Position numbers and translations under genes: made by a program
Notes under the pieces: generated by a model
Database searches by the model: none
What the model was told of the DNA's origin: nothing
What the model saw: only the letters and a program-made list of their open reading frames with translations
From: Isoetes taiwanensis
Taxonomy: Eukaryota > Streptophyta > Lycopodiopsida > Isoetales > Isoetaceae
Assembly (NCBI GenBank): GCA_021234155.1
Contig: JAJEKV010000036.1
Coordinates: forward strand, 5,152,209 to 5,216,208
DNA length: 64,000 nucleotides
Direction of reading: 5' to 3'
Shown: positions 23,990-35,634 of the stretch, in pieces
Numbering within the stretch: position 1 is the stretch's first letter
Layout of the letters: every line of letters begins with the position of its first letter

Positions 23990-24581
23990 TTGTAATTCTT
24001 ATGGATCACGGGGGGTACACATAGAATGGCCGGGTATTCTGACTTGAAACCTTGAGGTCCCGACCGAAGCCCTGTCACTTTAGCCGCTGGTAAGATCGGA
24101 CATACGCATGGCGTCGCATTAACCTTAAAGATCGCGGTTGCCGTGCACGGTTGCTTTGGGTGCCGAGATAATGGATATTGGCAAATACGACCTCATTGTT
24201 GGTATGGAATTCTTGGCATCTGCAAAAGCCAATATAGACTGCGAGAAGCGGGAAGTTACCTTTAACGCAGCTAATGGAGCCCGCGTGACTATAAAAGGTG
24301 AACCATTCAACCCTATCATGCAGTCTATGTCCATCAGGCAGTTAGATAAAGCTATACGCAAGGGAAAGCTCCTCTGCGTCATTAGACTTGCCTCCATTGA
24401 GTCAGACGCTAAACACAAGCAAGTAATCAATACCTTGCCAGAGGGGATTGCTAATCTACTCCGAGAATTTGGTGATCTTTTCCCAGATGAGATCCAGAAG
24501 CTTCCTCCTTTTAGAGGGGTGGAATGTGAGATAGCTTTGGAACCAGGTACTAAACCTACCAGCAAGGCCCGTCTGGTATGA
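23990..24581 (+). pseudogene. Protease and start of reverse transcriptase, chromovirus I
   Basis: The aspartic protease begins near 24000 with an LMDHGG version of the usual active-site Asp box and ends with GKYDLIVGMEFLASAKANID (24138 onward), the conserved C-terminal part of retropepsins of this group. The open frame 24138-24581 then enters the reverse-transcriptase N-terminus (LLREFGDLFPDE, then an Arg-Val before a TGA break). Protease and polymerase are one polyprotein in this family. Confidence 0.65.
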
Positions 24582-25960
24582 GTCCCCGAGTTGGCGAGCT
24601 TAAGAAGCAACTTCAGGGAGTTACTAAACCTAGGTTTCATTAGACCTAGTGTTTTACGCCTTTTAGGCGCTCCTATTCTTTTGTTAAGAAAAAGATGGCT
24701 CCTTGAGGATGTGTATTGATTATCGCCAACTCAACAAGCATACCATCAAGAATCGCTATGCTTTGCCTAGAAGCGAGATGATCTAATGGACCCGATTGCA
24801 AGGGGCCAAGTATTTCTCAAAGATTGATCTATGCTCAGGATACCATCGGATAAGGATTAAAGGGAGGACATCCATAAATCTGCTTTTACGCACTAGATAT
24901 GGGCATTATGAGTTTCTTGTTATGCCTTTTGGATTAACTAATGCCCCCTCTTAACTTTCATGCGATTGATGAATGATGTCTTCCGGCAATACTTGGATGA
25001 TTTTGTTGTTATTTTCTTGACGACATTCTCATCTGATAAGACTCGGAGGAGCATGAGAAACATCTTAGATTGGCCCTACAAAAGCTAAGGCGTCATCACT
25101 CTTTGCCAAGTTCTCTAAATGCAAGTTTGCCACTCAGAAGGTCGATTATTTGGGCCATGTCATTTTGCGGAGGGTATTGCTACAGATCCGCAAAGATAGA
25201 GGCGGTGAGGGGTGGCCTATTCGAGGTAATGTTTAGGGTCGAAGTTTCTTGGGGTTAGCGGGATATTATCGGAAATTTGTAAAGGATTTTGCAAAGATTG
25301 CAGCACCTCTTACAAATCTTACAAAACATGAGAAGGTGAAGGATTGGATGGAACACCGGGAAGGCAAAGGTTCGGGGAAGTTTCGGTTAGCTTAAAGATG
25401 CCTTAACGTCGGCACCGGTTCTCACATTGCACGATCCCCGGAAGGATAAATTAGTGGCAAGCGATGCGATAAAGATTGCCACCGGTGGAGTCCTAATGCG
25501 GGAGGGAGGGTTGTGCCTATGATTCAAAGAAAATGAGCGAGGCGGACGGCGATACCCTACCCATGATCGAGGAATTGTTAGCCGTTATGCATTGCCTGCC
25601 GGATATGGAACACTACCTTCTTGGTAAAGATTCGGTTGGATCACGGATCATCAAAGTCTCAGATTATTTATCCACCCGGCCGAATCTCAACCTCCGTCGT
25701 CGGAGGAGATGGATGGAATTTCGGAGGAGTATGATTTTGAGATTATGTACAAACACTGAAGGCATAATGTGGTTGCGGATGCGTTGTCACGCCATCCCTT
25801 GGTAACCGAACCCATTGTAATGCAATTTCTACACTCACCCGGTGAGTTTGGGAAAGCAGATAGAAAACGGACCTTGGCCACGGATCCCGAGTTAGTGAAG
25901 TTTGGGATAGTTTGGCTAAGGAAGCTTCGCCTGGATAAGGGCGTGAAGCCTTTCGTTCGT
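24582..25960 (+). pseudogene. Reverse transcriptase and RNase H, chromovirus I
   Basis: All reverse-transcriptase blocks can be followed across frameshifts: [18 protein letters not shown] with the first catalytic Asp, [12 protein letters not shown] and YLDDFVV with the two catalytic Asp residues near 24990-25010. RNase H follows to about 25830, ending near ADALSRHPL. Aligned with chromovirus II (43440-42386, minus) it shows repeated CAG-to-CGG and CTG-to-CCG differences and small indels. Confidence 0.75.
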
Positions 25961-25969
25961 ATAAGAAAA

Positions 25970-26960
25970 GCGGCAACTTGTTATATTACAAAGATAAGCT
26001 ATGTGTACACGAGACTTGAGGTCGTAAGCTAATCCTCCATGACACGCTTCAACACCCTATAGCTGGACATGCGGGGTTTATGAAGACCTACTTTAAGATT
26101 AAACTCCGGCTATTTACGGCCTTCTATGAAGAAGGGCATTGCCAAAATACATTAAGCGATGTCGGGTGTGCCAACAAACCAAAAGCTGGCGTTAAGAATT
26201 CTAAGCGAGTTGCAACCTGGGATGTGCCCAACGCTAAGTGGGAAGTGATAACCATGGATTTCATTGTGGGCCTTCCACGTACTCTCGTGGATATGATCGC
26301 GTTAATGGTAGTGGTGAAGACAAATTGTCGAAAATGGCTCATTTTTGCCATGTCGTACCACGGATATGGCCTTCCGATACCCTCTGCTGTTTGCCAAGGA
26401 GATCTTGATTACGGAATGCCACGAGTTATTATATCCGGCAGGGATCCCAAATTAAATAAGTGCATTACGGAAAGATTTCTTTGCCACCATCGGGACCAAG
26501 CTTGCTATGAGTGCGGCATATCATCCTCAAGCGGATGGTCGACAGGAGGCGTACCAATCGCATTATAGAGGATATGCTACAGTTATGTGTGGAGTAAGCA
26601 ATCACAATGGGGTGACTATATTTACCTCGTCGAGTTTGCCTACTTGACATGAAGCGAGGTCTTCGAATGTCTCCCTTTATGATAAATTATGGTTATCAAT
26701 GTCTTACTCGGACACATGGCATAACCCGTTTCTAAAGTGGAGGTTTCTCAACAACTCCTCTTGGAATCACGGGCTCTAGTCCGAAGAAGTTAAGTGGTTA
26801 TTTATTAGGCTGCTTGATCGTCGTCAAAAAGTGTAGCCGATAAACCTGCGGAACCCACGCATTTTCCAGGTGGGCGAGTCCGTTTGGCTTAAGATTAAAG
26901 TAAAACAAGCCAAGCTTAAGATTGGCAACTATAAGAAGTTGGCACCCGGATAAGGTTGGG
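25970..26960 (+). pseudogene. Integrase, chromovirus I
   Basis: The zinc-binding HHCC domain and catalytic core are recognisable in pieces: WEVITMDFIVGLP with the first catalytic Asp near 26250, PRVIISGRDPK where the usual Asp before RDP is changed to Gly, and QADG near 26530. Integrase inserts the cDNA into the host genome. Multiple frame changes make it inactive as written. The matching region of chromovirus II keeps ISDRDPKF. Confidence 0.7.
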
Positions 26961-27022
26961 CGTTCAAAATTATTGAGCGTGTTGGAGAAGCGGGCATATC
27001 GGCTTGGATTTGCCTCCCCCGC

Positions 27023-27349
27023 TTGAAGATCCACAAGGTCTTTCACGTGAGCCTTACGAAACAACACACCCACGATCCGGAGGAGGTTTTGGATACCCCA
27101 ACCCTCCTAGAAATGACAGAGGAGCAGCTCGAGATAGTGCCTGAAGCTCTTCTTGATCGGGCTTATAAACAAACCAGAAGGACTCAAATGTTGCAATACT
27201 TGGTTAAGTGGAAGCACTTACCAGTTGAGGATGCTACCTGGGTGATGAAGATAGACCTTGAGAAGCACTATCCGGACTTCATGTGGGAATCTCAAGGCAA
27301 GACCATCAACGATGCTATCAACCCCGCATGGCGAAGCTTGGAAGCTTGA
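27023..27349 (+). CDS. Integrase C-terminus and chromodomain, chromovirus I
   Basis: This open frame begins within the integrase GPY/F-type tail (KIHKVFHVSLTKQHTHDPEE) and continues into a chromodomain, with LLDRAYKQTRRTQMLQYLVK and WKHLPVEDATWVMK. The Y-LVKWK-x-L-P--x-ATW pattern is the chromodomain signature of chromoviruses, which directs integration by reading chromatin marks. The frame ends at a TGA at 27347-27349. It is the best-preserved coding piece of this copy. Confidence 0.8.
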   Translation: MKIHKVFHVSLTKQHTHDPEEVLDTPTLLEMTEEQLEIVPEALLDRAYKQTRRTQMLQYLVKWKHLPVEDATWVMKIDLEKHYPDFMWESQGKTINDAINPAWRSLEA

Positions 27350-27956
27350 TTGCCAAGAGTAGTGCTCTAGAGGGGTAGATGCATCGTAAATAATAATAGT
27401 TACCGATGATGAGATCACCTTTGTGTTCTCTAGGACGTGGTGTACTGTCGATGTTGACATGATCACGAACTGCTTGGAGAGCATATAGTTGATAGCCGCA
27501 TTCATCTCGGCTATAATGGGAACTTGACCATTCCCTATCCTGCAATGAATTGCAAACCATAGACATGATATGATCCCTAGTAGATAAGATTTTCTTTTAT
27601 TTATTATAGGGGGTGGTCCCTTCAACCACAATCTAATTATATATACTAATATACTGACATGTGCAGGCCAGTGAGCCGTACGTGACCTGCCCATGTTAGA
27701 GGGTTGCTGATGGCCCGATTTCTTTGGTTTTATTTTGTCTACGCGTCTTGTTTTGTTGCTACTCTGATGTTGATATTGGACTTCGGTCCTTGAACTTTTT
27801 GATTATGATAATCATGTGAAATGCACCTCGGTGCTTAAACAGTTTTAAACTTTACAGTTTTAATATATTACCTTCGGAAATAAGGAATTACCTTCCTTCA
27901 TGATGTCATGTCCTATATTTGTATCTAACCCTAATGCTGAGGACAACATAAATTCT

Positions 27957-27969
27957 AAGGAGGGGAGAA
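27957..27969 (+). other. Polypurine tract of chromovirus I
   Basis: AAGGAGGGGAGAA lies directly before the 3' LTR and would prime plus-strand DNA synthesis. The complement is kept in chromovirus II at 40364-40376. Confidence 0.85.
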
Positions 27970-29566
27970 TGTGACGTTCCAAGTATTTATACGGTATACG
28001 TATAAATATATTGACACGTCACCCAGTATAGATACGCCACCATGGGGTATGGTAACCTAGGGGGTTGACCTAAAAGGGATTAAATTAGCTAATTTAATCA
28101 TTAAGGATAATAACCTATAATTAAGGAATTAATATTTAAGATGGATAATTAAGCTAATTATGGTTTGGGAAAGCGCCACCGGCCAAACTCGGTGGCGGCA
28201 TGGCGGAATGCTAATTGGAGCCATCAAGGTGGATCACCACCCCCATATCAACCATAATCGACCAACAGAGGCGCCAAGGAGCTTGATTGAGCCCAAAAAG
28301 GTTGCTGACTCCCCAAATCATTGAACACCCACTAGGCGCATTTGCCACCCTAGTTACTGACAATATGGAAGCACCCGATAATGGTTCCAGCCGAAACACG
28401 GGTTAGTAGTAGTTTAGCTTGTGAATTGTAGGATAGTACTTTAGTACTCTTTTTTCTGATTACCTTTGTTGAGATTAACCCATACGTGGTAAGTAGGATT
28501 CCATTTCAATTATGAATGGTTCTGTTAAGGAATGATCGATGTATCTATGAAGTATTTGGTAGCTTCCATTAAGCGGGGGTTTAAAGGGGGGTAGAGGCCT
28601 CTGAGCTCATGTATAATAGTATGTTCCTAGATAGGGCCTGTAATATTCCCATTAGTTGCGGCTCGTGTACAAGAGACCATCGGTCGTAGGCGCTATGGTA
28701 TGGCTTAGCACCGAGAGAAGGGACGGATGGTGAAGTGGGGGTGGGGTCTTGCACCTAACATAAAAGGCTCCCCGAGACTCCTACAAAGGGCTAGGGCCTG
28801 ATAGCCGGTCCGTGAGGGCGGGTATGGGTCCGACACTCCCCGGTGTAGAGGTGTGATCCGTATGGAGCATCTTGCACTTTGAGTAGATTTAGGGTGAGTA
28901 AGTTAGCACGGATCACGGGGGTCGCCGATGCGGCACGTATTCTCTAGCTCACCCATGGAACCACTGTGATCACGGAAGGGGCGCTTCCACGACCGCCTCA
29001 TCGGACCGGGCGTCATGAACCTCGAGTAGGCTCAAAGGGTGATACCTTGAGTCTGCGTCTCCTGGAAGGCTATAAGCGAAGCCATAGCGTGGATCGACCC
29101 ATCTGCAAAGTGTGCCGCAGGGAGGGCGGATGGAGTGGACAACCCTAGGCGATGCCCTATGCCCGTACGCCGCCCGGGGTTATATCTCTGTCACGATCTC
29201 TTGAGGCCGAAGTCGTCCCATCCTCACGGAGTCGTCAACCAGGGGGTAGAACCCGGGGTTTGGGGTGTTTCTTAGGTTTAGATGCATATTCTTTGCCGTT
29301 GGTATTTGGATGGATCGTCACTCTTACGTGGTGGTTATTTATATATGATTTATGCTGTGTGCTAACCTTGTATTCATGCTTCCGCGACGTAGGAGCCCAT
29401 CGAAGGCGTGGGCCGAATGACACCTCCGTGTCCTTCACCCGAGCATCTCTACGTATATGGCCCGGGTCAGACGGAGGGCCCTGCTCATGGCAAGATGGTT
29501 GCCATGGGAGGGGAAAGTCCCCGTATGTATACGGCCGGGGGTCGTATATATTCAGGGAGCATCACA
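27970..29566 (+). repeat. 3' LTR of chromovirus I
   Basis: It begins TGTGACG after the polypurine tract and ends ATCACA before TAATT. It is 1597 bp and aligns along its length with the 5' LTR and the LTR of chromovirus II. Its differences from them are again concentrated at CAG/CTG and homopolymers, so LTR divergence cannot be used to date the insertion. The frame at 29152-29604 is LTR sequence, not a gene. Confidence 0.9.
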
Positions 29567-29571
29567 TAATT

Positions 29572-32500
29572 AAACAGGTTAGGAATGTTATAATGGATAT
29601 ATGAACAAGCTAGGAACCAAAGAAATGTTCGCGGCGACCTTTTCTTGTGTAAGTTAAATTAGATTAGATATATCAAGGTAAAGGTGGTGTTTTTGAAATT
29701 AAATCGGTTGAACCGTTCTAATTAGAATTTCACGGATAATTTCTAAGGACATAATTCTTTGGTCGAAACTCAAATGTATGCAATTAGTTTTTTAAATATA
29801 TAATATTTTAACGTCCACATTTCATAGTTTTTTACTTGATTATTTTTCAAGGTATGTATTATTTCAACATCGACAGCTACCACTACTCACAAGGCTATGG
29901 GACTAAATTATACATGTGCAACTTTTTCGACATTATCAAAGATAATTATTATAGAACTATTGTATTATCACTGAAAGCCCAAGCAAATTAAAACCAATAT
30001 GGGTTTTTTTGTATCTTTCATTTACGGCCATTGATGTAATGAATATTACGTGTTTTTTATGCCACATCAAAAGCCATTAGATTTTTGATAAAAAACACCC
30101 CTGCCACTTCCAATGGTGCAAAATCAGACTATGGTTCGATACTTCGAGGAAATACAAGAACGCATCCCTCCACCAGGATCTACTTTCGGCTCGCTACTTT
30201 TGTTGTGCTACTACAAATTTTGAATTGGTCGCAACAAGCTCTAAACAAGCAACAAGCAACAAGCAACAAGTTTGAATAATTTTGCAACAAGCTACCGGCG
30301 TAATCGGAACAAGCTCTAAACACAATCAATGCACTTTTCGGTCTGCGGGCTTTTCAATGCCCGCTTGCATCTCTACGCACCTCTCCGTTACTCATACTCA
30401 TACATTCCGATTTTCAACTCCATACAATCCTCCGATTTTCAACTTCATACTCATACAATCCCATTTCTATCGCCATAATCGATCCTGGGCTACTGCCCCA
30501 ACCAACCCTGAGCTGAACCCTCTTCATCGACACCAAGGCTGCAAGATGAAGAGCGGAGTAGGAGAGGCATCACCCATAGCAACTGTCATCCACCATACCC
30601 GATCCCGGAACCCCTGCCTCCAAGCCTGCCCCACTGGGTTTTGTTCCCACCCCTGCTGAAAAAAGAAAGCAACGTGCATTTTTATCCTTCCATTCTGAAA
30701 CCATGCATAGGAAAAAAAACAAACGCATCCCAGAAACAATTTTGGAATGCTACTTTCACTGGCCAACAAGCAGCTCAAATCTCTCAAAATACTATTTTCA
30801 CTACATTTTTGCATACAATACAGAGGCAAAATCTTGGCCAAACCATGCCAGAAATACCGTCCCAAATACCAAACGAAATAATTAGAAGCTTATAATAATA
30901 GTCTAAAAGACTACTATTTAACCTCGCATACCTAGCCTATACATATATTTATTAGAATTGACATTTGATAAGACTTCCACATTTGCATATCTAGTTGCTT
31001 TAATTTCACATTTCATAATCTCACATTTTAATATTGAATATTTCCACCACATTGAATAGAATAGAATAAGATACATATGAGACACTTAAATTAAAATAGT
31101 CATCATTTTAATGTAATTAAATAGGTCGTCAATTTTAATGTAATTGATGTTGGAAATAGTTTGACATAAAGCCCACTTCAATTGATATTCAAGTCGTCAT
31201 TTTAATGTAATTAAATAGGTCGTCAATTTTAATGTAATTGATGTTGGAAATAGCTTGACATGAAGCCTACGTCAATTGATATTCTAATTGTCCCAACACA
31301 TCTCCTATGCAAGTTCCTACCTTCTTCTAGAGACAAAAATACAAGAGCAACTCACACAAATTTATATGTACAAGAAACTTATCGCGGCGGCCAAGGCCGC
31401 CGCGAACGTTTCTCTTTCCCAGCCTTTTGTATACACTCATAACCTTATTCGGATTATATGATAGATAATTCAATAACCTTATTCGAATCATATGATAGAT
31501 AATTCAATAACATGTGGGACTATTGTCCATAACAAATGGCCTAACGTGCAACATCCTGCTATTCTACCAAGGTGAATAAGTAACAAATTTTTCTTTGAAA
31601 TCGCATTTCAAAGAGTAAGATTGGACGAGGTGCTGATTAAGAAGCCTAAGGTGATTATTAGATGCAGTTAAGGCATCATTAGATGCAGCTGTTATTCCGA
31701 AATGTTCTGATGCGAATTTGTTGGCATAGTTGGCATTCTAGTGGTTTCAATCCCAGGCAGATACATTCTAATACAAATAACTTCATCCAAAAACCATACC
31801 GAAGAAAGAAAAGACTTGTCGGTATGATGCCTTGCTTGCTTCTAGCGATCTGCCATACACACAACACAATAGCGACAATGCATTATCTGTTAAAAAATTG
31901 GGGCTTTTCAATGGGGACAACTTTGTCCCTTGAATTCGACCCTTGGTGATGGACAATGATGCTGGAATGCGAAAATTAATCCACGGCTTGCAAATCTTGC
32001 AGTAAATGCAGTAAATTAGAACCCACACATTCTGCATCATATTTTCCAGGAGCATCTGAGGCTTCTCCCGTAAATCACAGTGCACGGGTCCTCAAAGTTT
32101 GCTTGAAGATTAGCAGCCATCGATTTGCTTCCATGGAAGATTTAGAGCATACCTAATTCCAACGAAGGGTCTGGGGTTGCGCAGGACTGCCATGCATGGA
32201 GTGATGGAGTGGCCATGGCTACATCTGCAGCCTAAGCGTTGCCCGAGTGAGTGCCTATGCTAAGCAATTGTCCGATTCTGACCAGGGAAGAAGAATGCTT
32301 ATCAATTGTCCGATTCTGACCAGGGAAGAAGAATGCTTACCAATTTTTTTTCTAGCTCCCAAATCTCTTTGCGGGTGGTGTAGGACGAGTATAAAGCTTT
32401 AGTAATTTTAAGCTTTAAGCGTAAACAGCACGGCACCTTGATATACAGGCACTATCCTTTGCCACACGAAGCTTCGAAACACAGAGCTCTTTGCAAACTC

Positions 32501-33243
32501 TGGCCTTTTGCAAACACAGAGCTTCCAAACATAGGAAGGCTATGGTGTTGCTAGTTTCTGCTCCCACATGCGATCGACAATCTCGTGGACTTGATTGGCA
32601 AGTCGTTGATCTAAAAATTTGCTTACTAGTTAGCATTCTCCTCAATGAAACTCCATAAACCCTTCAACTAGAAGTAAATGCTTCATATTTTCAAGGACAG
32701 AAACTTTCCAACAAAGAAAGTAATAAAGTTCGTCATAATTGGCATAAAAGGGTGAACCTGCAGAGGAGTGATCTGAAGGCTAACAAGCAAACGAGCTCAA
32801 TGCCGGATGATTCCAAACTAAGTTCTACAAATAAGCAAAAAGCAAGAAAATTCAATATCGTCCGTGACACATTCAGCTTATTAGCTTATTATGCACGTAT
32901 CTGAAGAATAGAAAAGCAAACTAAGTTAAGATCTGGGAGGTTTCTGAATTTGACAGGAAGAAATTGCAAGACATCTCTCTTTATCTTCATGCCAAGAAGG
33001 TAACAGAATAGGAAGGAATAAATAGCATTGACTTCTGCCAGAACCTACAGTTTCCAGTCTTTTAAGCTTAACACTCCTATAGGAAATTTGGCTACAAAAT
33101 AAAAGTCAAACAGCAATAAGCTTTAATGACTTATAATAGCAAATGCAATAGGAACAGATGTTTCACTATAGAGGGATATGGAAAGTGTAGCTCCCAATTG
33201 GCTTCGATCACAGGTGAAATTAAAAAGGTTTTAGAGTATACAC
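29572..33243. other. Intergenic region downstream of TPS1-like fragment
   Basis: No supported gene. The region holds short tandem duplications: (AACAAGC)n at about 30236-30268, a unit of about 93 bp repeated twice (31100-31286), a 34-bp unit twice (31441-31510) and a 40-bp unit twice (32260-32342). The plus-strand frame 30282-30659 has biased composition and no recognised motif. I searched the minus strand below 33244 by eye for the next TPS1 exon and did not see it. Confidence 0.45.
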
Positions 33244-35140
33244 CCTGGCACAACTGTTCGAGTAGGGACAGCAATTTGAACCAATAACACCTTATAATGC
33301 CAGTTAACATTTTCTTCCAAAAACTTCTCAAAGGCAAGGAGCTTTTGAGGGATGCCCTTAATCATATCCAGAAGGTCAACGCCCAACGTAACCTGTTTGG
33401 AAGCATCATTTATTATAATAAAATAAGAGTATCAACTCAATACAGAAACATGCATTGTGCAAACCTTTCACCAGCAAAACGAGCACGTAACTCTTGAATT
33501 CTATGTTTCACAAGGTCAGTTTCAGTTGTTGCTGTGAATCTTTCTGAATCGATGCCAATTGGAAACTGCAAAAGGCAGAAGCATATACTTCAAAGATTAA
33601 CATCCTTGACAAATTTAAAACTAATACAATCACATAAAAATGAGAGAACTTTCTAGATACCGCTGCAACACGTGTAAGCTTTCCCTGGTCTTCAAAACCT
33701 TCTGGAGTGCCTTCTAACCCTAAGATATGTGTGCATGCACTGACAAAACGTCTAGCATAATCGTATGTATGAAACCTGAAGGGCAAACAACAAAACTCCA
33801 TCTTAAGACATAGATTGCACTCTAAGAAAGGTGATCTTACCTTGACATTCAGAAGGTAGAAAAAGCTAGTCATTTTCCCTCTAACTGAAGACAAAGCAAT
33901 TAATCTCGCTCCACGGAAGACTTACCCGACCAAATCTGCCATGAGTACGACTTGCAGAAGCTCTGAACGTAATGGTAATGTCCTATATATTTCTGAGGAT
34001 GGAAAAGGTGTGTGAAGAAACCATCCAACTTTTATTCTGCTGTTACCCTCCTTCAAAAACTTCGGAAGAAACATAAGATGATAGTCATGACACCAGACAA
34101 CATCCCCCTCATTATAATGCTTAGGGACCACCTTTGCGAAAAGCTTATTGGCTTCTTTGTATGCATGAAACTGAGATTGCAAACTTCTGGTTGCAGCTGT
34201 CTGTTGTCTTGACGAAGCCCTATGTAATAGAATAGTGGCCAAAGAACATTGTTGCAGTAGCCATTGTAATACTGATCAACAGTATCTTCATCAAGGAACA
34301 CTGGTATAAAACCCGACATGTAAGGAACAAAGGATTGTAACTTCCATCTATGGGACATACAAAGACCATGACTAGGAAAATCAACTAAATTTGTAACTAA
34401 ATAAGTATACCTCTTTTTGCATGGCTTCCGATAAGGATGCCTTCCTTTTTTCATCCTGCACATTGACACCTGGCCATCCAATCCATGCGGCTTCGAAGTG
34501 CTTCACACTTGTAGATATGAATCATCTAGGAAGGTTAGAAACGGTAACAAAAATCCTGAATGACAGGGCACTTTATTTGCATGTCCATTAGCAACTAAGT
34601 CCCAACAGAGCATAACCAGATTCAACAACGAGGCTACGGCAAGCTTCTAAATTTCAAAAGTTTTGAACTACATAATAAACCGAAAACTGTGGACCCAAGG
34701 CGATGCATATACATAATCAAGGAAGCTTTAGTTTGTATGGAGCAAAACCAACTGAATTCGTAAGTAAAGAAAAGCTTACCAAGTAGTGACTTACGACATC
34801 TCCTGCAGTTTGGAGCTCCAAATCCCATAAAGTTTCGTCCTTCCGAATTGCAGAGACAGGGAGTCTATTGGCCACAACAAGCAGCCTCTGTTTTGCATGC
34901 CAGCTCTCTTCTCTGCTGCTCGATCCTTCCACACCTTTCCCTGAACACTTTTCTCGAGAGCCATTGTCATTTCCTCCGCTTCCAGGCCTCTGGATCCTTT
35001 TCTCTGGAAGAATTTTACAGGTTATCTTTCCTAAATTGCCTTTCTCTAAGTAATCTTTCAAGCCTAGATATGGAACCATTTGTTAACGGTGTCCCAATTC
35101 CAAAATCGGGGTCAGAAAGAGAAGCGGTGCAGTGAGGCAT
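33244..35140 (-). pseudogene. TPS1: Class I trehalose-6-phosphate synthase (TPS1-like), 3'-truncated
   Basis: TPS1 makes trehalose 6-phosphate from UDP-glucose and glucose 6-phosphate. Exons, 5' to 3' on the minus strand: 35140-34780 (start MPHCTASLSD, then LERLLRERQFRK, the N-terminal regulatory motif, then KQRLLVVANRLPVSAIRKDE), 34507-34411 (HFEAAWIGWPGVNVQD), about 34313-33926 (PVFLDEDTVDQYYNGYCNN, DVVWCHDYHLMFLPKFLKE, KVGWFLHTPFPSSEI), 33775-33661 (HTYDYARRFVSACTHILGLE), 33565-33465 (FPIGIDSERF) and 33392-33244 (GVDLLDMIKGIPQKLLAFEK, VLLVQIAVPTRT). Conservation to plant TPS1 is high, but only about the first 40% of the protein remains: the rest of the synthase and the phosphatase-like domain are missing. 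Frame breaks fall near 35013 and 34200, and two splice junctions (34780/34507 and 33465/33392) are out of phase. The Arg of GVDRLD, which contacts UDP-glucose in this family, is Leu. Confidence 0.85.
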
Positions 35141-35634
35141 TCGGCCCCCTTTTTCTGCAGGTGTAGAAGAAAGTGAGAGTCTTCTTTGAAGTGGGTGGTG
35201 CTCTGAATCCTCTTCTTGCCATGATTTTATCCTGTATGGGGCCTTCGTAGATTTCCTAGTCCGGTAGCCTTGCTCAAAATCCAGAGCATGTGTTAATGTG
35301 AAGATCACCGCATCAGTGAACAGGGGAACATGGAAAAATCCATCGTCCCCTGTTACGTGTCGACCATCTAAATTTTCTTTTTTAAGGTTTTAGAAATGAG
35401 CAAAAAATGGTACGTGTCAACCGCTAGGGCTGCTCTCAGCCCAGAAATATTAGCCTGTTATTTTTTGCGAACAAATTCATCTGCCTTATATAGGTAGTGA
35501 AAAACCAATAATTCATATTCACATGACTCATTTTCACATGCCCATTACAATTTAGATATGATACCAAACAATACGTTAATAAAATCTTATTTAACATGAT
35601 TTACATTTTACCCATAAAAGACGCACTAGCACTT
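35141..35634 (-). promoter_or_regulatory. Region between LEA stop and TPS1-like start; long upstream open frame
   Basis: This segment would hold the promoter and 5' leader of the TPS1-like gene. A frame open from about 35375 runs in phase into the proposed start, reading HVTGDDGFFHVPLFTD and RTRKSTKAPYRIKSWQEE with no ATG before 35140. It might be part of a longer or alternative N-terminal exon; I chose 35140 because the N-terminus there resembles known plant TPS1. Two ACGTGT-type words (about 35356 and 35411) resemble stress-response elements, which is suggestive only. Confidence 0.3.

Larger units (their letters stand above)
13209..29566 (+). mobile_element. Chromovirus I (Ty3/gypsy LTR retrotransposon), complete but decayed
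   Basis: Both ends, both LTRs, primer site and polypurine tract are visible. The element is flanked by TAATT at 13204-13208 and 29567-29571, a perfect 5-bp duplication. The order is LTR, primer site, an unexplained region of about 4.5 kb, gag with CCHC knuckle, protease, reverse transcriptase, RNase H, integrase, chromodomain, polypurine tract, LTR. Integrase before a C-terminal chromodomain places it in the chromovirus branch of Ty3/gypsy. All coding parts are frameshifted. Comparison with the cleaner chromovirus II shows that many lesions are CAG/CTG changes that look like base-calling error. The 5' LTR is split by hAT element B. Confidence 0.85.

Noticed and set aside
13209-29566. Dating chromovirus I by LTR divergence
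   Set aside because: Most differences between the LTRs are of the CAG/CTG and homopolymer class that looks technical.
30282-30659. 125-codon open frame
   Set aside because: It has low-complexity composition rich in His, Thr and Pro, no domain, no splice context and an overlapping opposite frame.
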